Assembly: GCF_013141775.1 (NCBI RefSeq)
Contig: NZ_WHOB01000069.1
Span: 1 to 64,000, forward strand
From: Paenibacillus phytohabitans
Lineage (GTDB): Bacteria; Bacillota; Bacilli; Paenibacillales; Paenibacillaceae
DNA: 64,000 nucleotides
Direction: 5' to 3'
Notes under the pieces: model-generated
The model's input: only the letters and a program-made list of their open reading frames with translations
What the model was told of the DNA's origin: nothing
Database searches by the model: none
Made by a program: the position numbers and the translations under genes
Shown here: piece by piece, positions 1 through 7,342 of the stretch
Position numbering within the stretch: position 1 is the stretch's first letter
Layout: the number at the start of each line of letters is the position of its first letter

Positions 1-123
1 TAAAAACGCTATTGTAATCTGCATGCCCATGAATGACGAACATCGGAAAGCCGTATGAGGGAAAACCTCACGTACGGTTTGATGAGGAGGGGCTGGGTCA
101 TACCAGCCCCTTACTCTAGTTAT
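1..123 (+). mobile_element. 3' end of a group II intron (domains V and VI)
   Basis: Positions 48-80 fold as a domain V hairpin. The lower stem AAGCCGTA pairs with TACGGTTT, there is a two-base CG bulge at 71-72, the upper stem TGAGG pairs with CCTCA, and the terminal loop is GAAAA. The AGC catalytic triad is at 49-51. Positions 84-116 fold as domain VI, with AGGGGCTGG pairing with CCAGCCCCT and an unpaired A near 113 that would be the branch point. The 3' splice junction should lie about 7-10 bases later, near 120-123. The intron-encoded reverse transcriptase would be to the left, outside the window. The exact junction cannot be fixed without the unspliced homologous site. Confidence 0.8.
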
Positions 124-182
124 AGAAATGATGATGTTCTTCAGTAACCCCTCTGGTTTCACCGGACGCGAGCCTAGGGAGA

Positions 183-634
183 GCCAATGTATGCGAAAAA
201 CCGAATACAATGTGTCTCCGCGAAGGTAATCCGGCCGAATGTATGCGAAAAATCGAATACAATATGTCTCCGCGAAGGTAGATGGACCAAATTTATGCGA
301 AAAACCGAATACAATGTGCCTCCGCAAAGGTAATCAGACCAAATGTATGCGAAAAACCGAATACAATGAGCTTACGCGAAGGTAACCGGACCAAATGTAT
401 GCGAAAAATCGAACACAATGTGCCTCCGCGAGGGTAATCAGGCCAAATGTATGCGAAAAACCGAATACAATGTGCCTCCGCGAGGGTGTTAGGGCCAAAT
501 GTATGCGAAAAACCGAACAGCAATGAGCTTCCCCGAGGATAATCAGGCCGAATGTATGCGAAAAATCGAATACAATGTGCCTCCGCGAGGGTGTTAGGGC
601 CAAATGTATGCGAAAAACCGAATACAATGTGCTA
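183..634. repeat. tandem array of nine 52-bp repeats
   Basis: The core TATGCGAAAAA recurs at 190, 242, 294, 346, 398, 450, 502, 555 and 607. The spacing is 52 bp throughout, with one 53-bp step. Each unit holds an imperfect hairpin (GTATGCG, an A-rich loop, CGAATAC) followed by a short CCTC-CGC-GAGG hairpin. Units differ by scattered substitutions. Open frames that cross the array on the minus strand only reflect its periodicity (52 is not a multiple of 3) and are not genes. There are no unique spacers, so this is not a CRISPR array. Confidence 0.95.
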
Positions 635-748
635 CCAGGAAAAATGAGGAGGATACGGGCGTTTGTTTCTGGAGGCGGCCCAAAAGTAATCTAAATGAAG
701 TAATGTGCGGTGGTCTTCTTAATATCTTATAAGCTGAACAAGCCGCAC

Positions 749-786
749 AAGCTCCAGGATCATTCACTTGATCGGAGCTTTTTTCA
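749..786 (+). terminator. rho-independent terminator
   Basis: AAGCTCC pairs with GGAGCTT, an inner GATC/GATC extends the stem, and TTTTTT follows. No gene ends immediately upstream in the window. It may serve a transcript coming through the intron and repeat region. Another inverted repeat, GTGCGG at 705 and CCGCAC at 743, lies just before it. Confidence 0.6.
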
Positions 787-833
787 TGGAACAGTGTCCA
801 TCTGTGACGTTATAGGATTCGATCCGCATTTAC

Positions 834-876
834 AGTTATAAATTAGATCAATAAAATAATAATCTATTTTATAACT
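834..876. promoter_or_regulatory. inverted repeat, candidate operator for the MFS gene
   Basis: AGTTATAAATTAGAT (834-848) is mirrored by ATCTATTTTATAACT (862-876), with 14 of 15 positions complementary and a 13-bp AT spacer. A second palindrome, TAGATATATATCTA, lies at 916-929, about 35 bp before the MFS start. The 840-950 region is very AT rich and is the likely promoter. No regulator gene is adjacent, so the binding protein is unknown. Confidence 0.45.
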
Positions 877-962
877 AGACAAAACAACTTAATATCTATA
901 TATTAATAAACAGATTAGATATATATCTATTTAGTCTATATTAATGTATGGGGGATAGGATC

Positions 963-2168
963 GTGTTAAGGAACAAGTATGTAAGAACGATTATTATGTC
1001 AAGGGTATTGCTGCAGCTTGGAGTATGGGTGAGGAACTTTGCGATTCTGCTGTACGTGACGGATATTACGCATAATGATCCCTTCTATGTCTCGCTCATT
1101 TCGGTGGCCGAATATGCTCCGATCTTTCTGTTTGCCATTATAGGCGGTACCTTCGCGGACAGGTGGCTGCCCAAGCGGACGATGATGATCAGCGATGCGT
1201 TATCGGCGTGTTCCGTCATTGTGGTGCTGCTGGTTGTCATGTCCGGATCGTGGAGAGCACTGCTGCTGGCCACCCTGGTATCAGCAATATTGTCACAGTT
1301 CTCGCAGCCTTCTGCGATGAAGCTGTTCAAACAGCATGTGCCTGAAGATCAGCTCCAGAGTGTGATGGCCATGTTCCAGTCACTGTCTGCTTTCTTCATG
1401 GTGATTGGTCCGGTAATCGGCGCTTTCATCTATAATCATTACGGGATTGAGGTATCGCTGGCTGTAATGGGCGGTATGTTCATTGGCTCTGCGCTCATAC
1501 TGGGCCTGCTGCCCAAAGACGCGCCGCAACAGGCCGGAAAGCTCCGGAACGGGATCGTGGCTGAAATGAAATCCGGACTGGATTATGTGCGTTCGAGCCG
1601 GGTGCTGAGGAATCTGGGTGCAGCTTTTGCGTTTGCGGGGCTTGCCGCAGGACTGATCCAGCCGCTGGGGGTATTCGTAATCATTGAGAATCTGGGCAGG
1701 GACAGAGGGTTCCTGCAGTGGATTATGATGGCGAACGGGGCATCGATGCTGCTCGGCGGAATGCTTATTATGAGCAAAGGCAAAGCCGTGAAGCCACAGA
1801 CAATGCTGGCATTCGGCCTCCTGGTGAGTGCGGCTGGAACGGTCGGCGTGGGGTGGTCGCATCATACAGCATTGACGGTCACACTGCAGACGCTGACCGG
1901 ATTCTTTTACCCGTGTATCCATATCGGCATCAACACACTGATTCTGCGGAATACCGAGGCCGGCTATATGGGCAGGGTTGGCGGTATTATGGGGCCGATG
2001 TTCATGGGCTTCATGGTAATCGGGATGTCTGCCGCGGGCTATTTGAAGGAAGCCTTCTCGCTGTTCACGGTATTCACCGGAAGCGGCATACTGTTCCTGA
2101 TCGCGATGCTGATTCTGCTGCCGATGGTCAGGGCGAAGGAGCCGGGACAGCAATCTCTTCAGGGGTGA
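963..2168 (+). CDS. MFS transporter, drug-efflux (DHA3/EntS-like) type
   Basis: This is a 12-TM-type major facilitator that probably exports a drug or small metabolite across the cytoplasmic membrane. I chose GTG 963 over ATG 948 because GGGGG at 950-954 is well placed for it and the product then begins VLRNKYVRTII, typical of the family. The product is about 401 residues, the usual family length. Hydrophobic segments run throughout, and the loop between the second and third helices has the MFS motif GGTFADRWLPKR. The gene stands alone between an operator-rich upstream region and des. The substrate cannot be read from the sequence. Confidence 0.85.
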   Translation: MLRNKYVRTIIMSRVLLQLGVWVRNFAILLYVTDITHNDPFYVSLISVAEYAPIFLFAIIGGTFADRWLPKRTMMISDALSACSVIVVLLVVMSGSWRALLLATLVSAILSQFSQPSAMKLFKQHVPEDQLQSVMAMFQSLSAFFMVIGPVIGAFIYNHYGIEVSLAVMGGMFIGSALILGLLPKDAPQQAGKLRNGIVAEMKSGLDYVRSSRVLRNLGAAFAFAGLAAGLIQPLGVFVIIENLGRDRGFLQWIMMANGASMLLGGMLIMSKGKAVKPQTMLAFGLLVSAAGTVGVGWSHHTALTVTLQTLTGFFYPCIHIGINTLILRNTEAGYMGRVGGIMGPMFMGFMVIGMSAAGYLKEAFSLFTVFTGSGILFLIAMLILLPMVRAKEPGQQSLQG

Positions 2169-2169
2169 C

Positions 2170-2237
2170 TATGACATATGTCATACACCGGGGTTGATGT
2201 TTGTGACTTACAGGGGTGACACTTTCTTCTCTATAAT
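2170..2237 (+). promoter_or_regulatory. des promoter with candidate DesR operator
   Basis: A perfect 16-bp palindrome TATGACATATGTCATA lies at 2170-2185. Two further GTGAC half-site-like words follow at 2203 and 2216. A consensus -10 TATAAT is at 2232-2237, but the hexamer 17 bp before it (TACAGG) is a poor -35. A strong -10 without a -35 and upstream dyads is what an activator-dependent promoter looks like. Assigning it to DesR is inference from the adjacent desR gene. Confidence 0.5.
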
Positions 2238-2289
2238 GTAGAGAGATAAGTATCCTTGAATGGATGCATCCGAGGAGGAAACGATCCCG

Positions 2290-3357
2290 ATGACTACAAA
2301 CCAGACATCCCAGCTCTCCAGCTTGAAGAAAAGCGTAGCCCCTTACGAAAAAACAGACCGTAAAGCGAGCATCTACCAGCTCATTAATACACTTGGACCA
2401 CTAGTGCTCCTATGGACTGCTGCTTATTTCAGCTTATCCGTTTCCTACTGGCTGACGCTGCTGTTCGCCGTTCCGGCTGCAGGTTTTGTCATCCGCACCT
2501 TTATTATTTGTCATGACTGCTGTCACGGCTCATTCTTCAAGAACCGCAAAGCGAACGATATTTTCGGAACAATAACCGGTGTGCTCACTCTGGTCCCTTA
2601 CCGCCAGTGGAAGCACAGCCATTCGATACATCATGCGGGAAGCAGCAACCTCGACAAAAGAGGCATCGGCGACATCTGGATTATGACCGTGGATGAATAT
2701 GCAGCCGCGAAACCGCTGCAGCGACTATACTACCGGATCTATCGTAACCCTCTGGTTTTGTTTGTACTCGGACCCATTGCCGTCTTCGTGATCCAGTACC
2801 GTTTCAACGCCAAAGGTGCCAGACGCAAGGAACGCATGAATACGTATTTGACGAATGTCTCGATAGTAGCTCTGTACGGTACGATGATTATGCTTGTCGG
2901 TTGGCAGGCATTCCTGCTGGTGCAGCTGCCGGTTGTGTTCGTCTCCGGGTTTCTCGGCATTTGGCTGTTCTATGTGCAGCATCAGTTTGAAGATACCTAC
3001 TTCGAGCATGATGAGGAATGGAGCTATGTCAACGCCGCAGTAGAAGGAAGCTCATATTATAAGCTGCCGAAGCTGCTGCAGTGGATTACCGGTAACATCG
3101 GTTTTCACCATGTGCATCATTTGAGCCCGAAAGTGCCTAACTATAACCTGGAATTGGCCCACAATGCCACCCCGCCGCTGCAAAAAGCGACAACTATTAC
3201 ACTCAGCACCAGTCTGCAGGCCTTGAAGTACCGTCTGTGGGATGAGGAGCACAAAACGTTCGTCAGCTTCAAGGAAATGAAGCAGCGGCTGCAGCAGAAG
3301 AAGCCTGCGGCAGCCGAGGTGCTGAAGGTAATCAAACCGGGATTCCAGAGTAAATAG
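2290..3357 (+). CDS. des: membrane fatty acid desaturase
   Basis: This acyl-lipid desaturase would introduce a double bond into membrane phospholipid acyl chains when the membrane stiffens. The three histidine boxes of the family are present: HDCCH at residues 75-79, HSHSIHH at 109-115 and HHVHH near residue 275. Two pairs of hydrophobic segments place the boxes at the cytoplasmic face. I chose ATG 2290 rather than 2260 because GAGGAGGAAA lies 8-9 bases before it, inside the longer frame. The product is 355 residues, similar to Bacillus Des. The kinase and regulator genes expected to control it follow directly. Confidence 0.93.
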   Translation: MTTNQTSQLSSLKKSVAPYEKTDRKASIYQLINTLGPLVLLWTAAYFSLSVSYWLTLLFAVPAAGFVIRTFIICHDCCHGSFFKNRKANDIFGTITGVLTLVPYRQWKHSHSIHHAGSSNLDKRGIGDIWIMTVDEYAAAKPLQRLYYRIYRNPLVLFVLGPIAVFVIQYRFNAKGARRKERMNTYLTNVSIVALYGTMIMLVGWQAFLLVQLPVVFVSGFLGIWLFYVQHQFEDTYFEHDEEWSYVNAAVEGSSYYKLPKLLQWITGNIGFHHVHHLSPKVPNYNLELAHNATPPLQKATTITLSTSLQALKYRLWDEEHKTFVSFKEMKQRLQQKKPAAAEVLKVIKPGFQSK

Positions 3358-3379
3358 TAGCCGCCACAGAAGAGGAAGG

Positions 3380-3420
3380 CAGGACCGGGAGCGCAGTTGC
3401 CGGGCCTGTTCTTTCTTTTT
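3380..3420 (+). terminator. probable terminator after des
   Basis: CAGGACCGG can pair with CCGGGCCTG with one mismatch, and TTCTTTCTTTTT follows. The stem is imperfect, so partial read-through into desK is possible. Confidence 0.5.
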
Positions 3421-3507
3421 GTCCGAAACATTGCGCGGAATTGCCGGTTGCAGGGTGGTTTATGCTAAAATGGGGGTATAATCTTGCTGGCAAAAAGGAT
3501 GGCTAAC

Positions 3508-4644
3508 ATGCAGAAGTGGCATCATATTTTTCATAAAAGCACGGGACTGAGCCCTTATGTATGGGTCGTTTTTTACATTCTTCCGTTCTATTCGATCTTT
3601 CGCTCGGCCTCGGCAGGCCGCTGGGTATACGGAATTCTGATGATTATCGTCTTCTTCGCCTGCTACGTGCTGGCATTTAAGTCGAAAGGATGGGTAGTCT
3701 ATTTCTGGACCAGCGTGCAGATTGTGGTCTCAATAACGATGACGCTGCTCTTCGGGTATATGTACTTTGCGCTGTTCCTGGCTTTTTTCATCGGAAATAT
3801 CCAGAAAAGGGCCGCTTTCTTCACCCTATACTCGATTCATCTGCTGACAACGATCGTGGCCATCAACTATGAGCTGATTACGCGTAATCCGGTATTCCTC
3901 TCGCAGCTGCCGTTCGTGCTGGTCAGTATCATTGCCGTGGTGCTGCTGCCGGTCACGACCTATAACCGCAACAATCAGGATAAGCTGCAGGGACAGCTGG
4001 AGGATGCCAACAAACGGATCTCCGAGCTGGTCATTATGGAGGAGCGCCAGCGGATCTCCCGTGATCTGCATGATACGCTGGGGCAGCGGCTGTCGCTGAT
4101 TGGCCTTAAGAGTGACCTGGCCGGCAAGCTGATCACTAAGAATCCGGCGCAGGCCCAGATCGAAATTAATGATGTCCGGATGACGGCCCGCAGCGCCCTC
4201 AAGGAAGTCCGGGAAATGATTACCCAGATGCGGGGCATCCGGCTTGAAGATGAGCTGGTCCGTATCCGTCAATTACTCCAGGCGGCAGAGATTGGCTACA
4301 TGCTGGAGGGTGACCCTAACCTGACCAACACTTCCCTGATTACCGAGAATGTGCTGAGCATGTGTATGAAGGAGGCCGTGAACAATGTGGTCAAACATAG
4401 CGGTGCCTCGCTCTGCCTGATTCAAATCGAACCTTCCCGGACCGACCTGATCATCAAGGTGAAGGATAACGGCGCGGGAATTGAAGGGACTAATCACTAC
4501 CATAAAGGTCATGGGCTGCAGGGGATGAGGGAACGGCTTGAATTCGTCAACGGCAGTATGGAAGTGGTGCGTGACGAAGGAACAACGATTGTCATTAAGG
4601 TGCCCAATGTTGCACAGCGGCCGGAAATGGAGGTAAACGTGTAA
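3508..4644 (+). CDS. desK: membrane thermosensor histidine kinase DesK
   Basis: DesK senses membrane thickness or fluidity on cooling and phosphorylates DesR. Four to five hydrophobic segments fill the first ~150 residues. The dimerisation/phosphoacceptor helix ERQRISRDLHDTLGQR follows, then the ATP-binding N box EAVNNVVKHSG and the G box GHGLQGMRERL. I chose ATG 3508 rather than upstream TTG 3484 or ATG 3499: AAAGGATG precedes it, and the phosphoacceptor then becomes His188, the same number as in Bacillus subtilis DesK. The product is 378 residues. Its stop overlaps the desR start by one base, so the two genes are co-translated. Confidence 0.93.
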   Translation: MQKWHHIFHKSTGLSPYVWVVFYILPFYSIFRSASAGRWVYGILMIIVFFACYVLAFKSKGWVVYFWTSVQIVVSITMTLLFGYMYFALFLAFFIGNIQKRAAFFTLYSIHLLTTIVAINYELITRNPVFLSQLPFVLVSIIAVVLLPVTTYNRNNQDKLQGQLEDANKRISELVIMEERQRISRDLHDTLGQRLSLIGLKSDLAGKLITKNPAQAQIEINDVRMTARSALKEVREMITQMRGIRLEDELVRIRQLLQAAEIGYMLEGDPNLTNTSLITENVLSMCMKEAVNNVVKHSGASLCLIQIEPSRTDLIIKVKDNGAGIEGTNHYHKGHGLQGMRERLEFVNGSMEVVRDEGTTIVIKVPNVAQRPEMEVNV

Positions 4645-5246
4645 TGATTACGATAGTGATTGCCGAAGATCAACGCATGCTGCTGGGGGCGCTCGCTGCT
4701 CTCCTGGATCTGGAGGAGGATATGAAGGTTGTGGGCCGGGCAGGCAACGGGGAAGAGGCTGTGAAGCTGGTGAAGCAGCATCAGCCGGATATTTGCATCA
4801 TGGATATTGAAATGCCGGCCATGACGGGTCTCGAAGCGGCGGAAGCGCTGAAGGGATCGGGCTGCAAAATCATGATTCTGACCACGTTTGCCCGGACCGG
4901 TTATTTCGAACGTGCAGTTAAGGCCGGAGTTGATGCCTATCTGCTCAAAGACAGTCCAAGCGAAGAATTGGCCTTGTCGATCCGCAATGTGATGGACGGC
5001 AGACGGATATATGCGCCGGAGCTGATGGATGAGGCTTACAGCAGCGAAGCTAATCCGCTCACGCAGCGTGAGAAGGAAGTGCTGGGGCTGATCGCAGACG
5101 GCAAGAATACGAAGGAGATCGCCAGCCAGCTGTATATTACGACCGGAACGGTCCGTAACTATATCTCTGTGATCCTGGACAAGCTGGATGTCGGCAACCG
5201 GATTGAAGCGATCACGCGCTTTAAGGAAAAAGGCTGGTTTAAATAA
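4644..5246 (+). CDS. desR: response regulator DesR (NarL/LuxR type)
   Basis: DesR is the transcription factor that activates des after phosphorylation by DesK. The receiver domain covers roughly residues 1-118, with acidic residues E8/D9, the phosphoacceptor Asp54 (CIMDIEMP) and a lysine in LLKDS. The C-terminal LuxR-type helix-turn-helix begins at LTQREKEVLGLIADGKN. At 200 residues it has the normal length. The start ATG overlaps the desK stop (TAATG). A terminator follows. Confidence 0.93.
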   Translation: MITIVIAEDQRMLLGALAALLDLEEDMKVVGRAGNGEEAVKLVKQHQPDICIMDIEMPAMTGLEAAEALKGSGCKIMILTTFARTGYFERAVKAGVDAYLLKDSPSEELALSIRNVMDGRRIYAPELMDEAYSSEANPLTQREKEVLGLIADGKNTKEIASQLYITTGTVRNYISVILDKLDVGNRIEAITRFKEKGWFK

Positions 5247-5268
5247 AATAACTTGCTTGGAATATAGG

Positions 5269-5311
5269 AACGGCAGCTGTCTTCTGTGACAGCGGGCCGT
5301 TTCTTTTTTTT
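5269..5311 (+). terminator. terminator of desK-desR
   Basis: AACGGC-AGCTGTC pairs with GACAGC-GG-GCCGTT around a small loop, and a run of eight T follows. Confidence 0.85.
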
Positions 5312-5822
5312 GCAGACAGAGATAAGGCTTATTCTAGTGGTTGTAGGGCAGACGATTAGACGGGCAGATGTAAGGAGTGGAGCAGACCCGGACTTTGCTT
5401 GAAGCAGAGAAACCAGCCTGGCTCTAACTGTATTTAGTGCAACTAAAATCGCCTGACAGTACGAGTTAAGCGGGATAACTATATTTTATACACTTATATA
5501 GACTACCTTTCGTTGAATGATCACTTTTCGTAATTTTTAGTTGTACAGAATATAATTAACGGAACAAATCCGCTGGAAAGCCTGTTGTTAACTGTACGAA
5601 ATACACTTATTCCCTGCCTGCGCTAACTGGATAAGTAAGCTAGGTCATATTAACTATTTTAACCCTGTGACAGCCTTCTGGATTGGATCGGTGGAATATT
5701 TTTGCTAAGATAAATGCAAACATGTGATCTTATCCGTTGAAGTTGGGTAATAACTTGCATGTGTCATAACCGCACTCCTATTTATGCCGCGTACATCCTA
5801 TTTCAGCCGGGAGGAATCTGAT
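5312..5822. other. 511-bp intergenic region with degenerate palindromic words
   Basis: I see no gene here. The stretch contains the palindrome TTTAGT-GCA-ACTAAA at 5433-5447 and related words near 5540 (GTTGTACAGAATATA) and 5590 (AACTGTACGAAATACA). They look like decayed copies of an intergenic repeat. The promoter of the downstream five-gene operon must lie here, but I could not pick one convincingly. The last 20 bases before ATG 5784 lack a purine-rich ribosome binding site. Confidence 0.4.
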
Positions 5823-7268
5823 TTGCCTGAACTTACTTCATCATACGTTGATTCACTTGCACCCAATGCTGCAGCCATCAAGAACGGTCAAGGTCTGGTC
5901 CGCAAAAAAAGCTTCATAGAGCTCCATCAGTCGGAGGACGGAGAGCTGCTGTTTGGAAAATGTGCAGGGAGCGGCAAAACTCCCTATGAGTGTTCTGTGG
6001 ATTTCATCGTGCCGGACAATCCGGTATTCCGTTGCAGTTGCCCCAGCCGCCAGTTTCCCTGTAAGCATGCGTTGGGTCTGCTCTATGCCCGTGTAGAAGG
6101 CCAGACGTTCAGCCCTGCTCCCGTCCCTGAGGACATAGCCTCCAAGCGTGAGAAGGCTGAGAAGCGGGAAGAGAATAAGGTGAAGCAGGCGGCCGAAGGG
6201 GCAGAGCCTAAGCCGAAGAAGATTAACAAATCCGCGCTTAAGAAAAAAATTACCGCCCAGCTTGAAGGGCTCGATATGCTTGAGAAGCTGGTGCTGGGGT
6301 TCGTCCGCGGCGGACTGTCCACCATTGACCGTTCGAGCATGAAGACGATTCAGGAGCAGGTGAAGCAGCTTGGCAACTATTATCTGTCAGGAGCACAGAT
6401 TGAGCTGCGCCGGTTTACGATTCTAATGTTCGGCGGCAAGGACCAGGAACAGAATTATACATATGCGATGGAGCAGTTGTCACGGCTTCATGCATTTATT
6501 AAGAAGGGCCGGGCGTATCTGCTGGCCCGGAGCGAGGACCCGGAGCTTGCACTCGACCATGAATCGACCATCGATGAGTGGCTGGGGCATGCCTGGCAGC
6601 TGAGCGAACTGAAGGAATACGGGCTGGTGAAGGATGGGGCAGAGCTGCTGCAGCTCGCCTTCTACAGCTTCAATGATATGGCCCGGCTGGAATATGTGGA
6701 TCTCGGGTATTGGGTGGACCTCACTGCGGAAGGCGGGAGGATCCACCGGACGGTCAATTACCGGCCGTATAAGGCCGCTAAGCTGATGCGGGAGGAAGAC
6801 AGCTTCTTCGAGATTGCTGTGGTCCCTCAGCTGTATACTTATCCGGGAGATATGAATGCCCGGGTCCGTTTTGAAGCCATGTCTCCAAGAACAGTGCAAG
6901 GCCCGGATATAGAACGGGCTACTGCTCAGGCTCACCGCTCCTACGCGGAAGCTGTCAAGATGGTGAAGAATCAGATCAAGAATCCGCTCAGCGACAAGCT
7001 GCCGGTGATGCTGCTGCATGCCGCCAGTCTGGGCATTACGGAGAGCGGCCAATATGTCATAACGGATGAATCCGGCAGCAGGCTGGCGCTGGAGGATATT
7101 CCGTCCCTGCCGCAGGGAACCGTGCATATGCTGCCGTTTGTGCCGGCTGCCGCGCATACGGATTGCTATCTGCTGGTGATGTTCGAGCATAACCTGGACA
7201 AGGGAAGGCTGACTGCCCAGCCGCTGACAGTCATTAAGGGTGAAGAAATCATCCGGTTGCTGTATTAG
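5823..7268 (+). CDS. SWIM zinc-finger protein, first gene of the MoxR-VWA operon
   Basis: The SWIM motif CxCx6CxH is intact at residues 71-82 (C71, C73, C80, H82). It is a zinc-binding module that usually contacts DNA or protein. A strongly basic, Lys/Glu-rich linker follows (about residues 105-150), then a long domain of unknown function. I chose TTG 5823 over ATG 5784 because GGGAGGAA lies 8 bases before the TTG, while the ATG has no ribosome binding site. The product, about 481 residues, then begins with a PELTSSYVDSLAP stretch I associate with this family. The next four genes follow closely. Escherichia coli yehQ, next to yehL-yehM-yehP, is a plausible functional counterpart, recalled from memory. 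Confidence 0.85.
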   Translation: MPELTSSYVDSLAPNAAAIKNGQGLVRKKSFIELHQSEDGELLFGKCAGSGKTPYECSVDFIVPDNPVFRCSCPSRQFPCKHALGLLYARVEGQTFSPAPVPEDIASKREKAEKREENKVKQAAEGAEPKPKKINKSALKKKITAQLEGLDMLEKLVLGFVRGGLSTIDRSSMKTIQEQVKQLGNYYLSGAQIELRRFTILMFGGKDQEQNYTYAMEQLSRLHAFIKKGRAYLLARSEDPELALDHESTIDEWLGHAWQLSELKEYGLVKDGAELLQLAFYSFNDMARLEYVDLGYWVDLTAEGGRIHRTVNYRPYKAAKLMREEDSFFEIAVVPQLYTYPGDMNARVRFEAMSPRTVQGPDIERATAQAHRSYAEAVKMVKNQIKNPLSDKLPVMLLHAASLGITESGQYVITDESGSRLALEDIPSLPQGTVHMLPFVPAAAHTDCYLLVMFEHNLDKGRLTAQPLTVIKGEEIIRLLY

Positions 7269-7342
7269 AAGTTCAAGGAAGGATAGCGGCGAGCATCTGA
7301 ATTCTAAGGTAACTCAAGTTCATTCATATAGGAGGACAGTCC

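Noticed and set aside
293..627. Two overlapping minus-strand ORFs (76 and 97 codons) in the repeat array
   Set aside because: They are translations of the tandem repeat in two frames, without a ribosome binding site or non-repetitive content.
183..634. CRISPR array
   Set aside because: The 52-bp units are contiguous, with no unique spacers and no cas genes nearby.
1380..2153. 257-codon minus-strand ORF opposite the MFS exporter
   Set aside because: The opposite strand encodes a clear transporter; this frame is His/Arg/Gln-rich shadow sequence without motifs.
5784..5822. ATG 5784 as start of the SWIM protein
   Set aside because: It has no ribosome binding site, whereas TTG 5823 has GGGAGGAA at good spacing and a family-like N-terminus.
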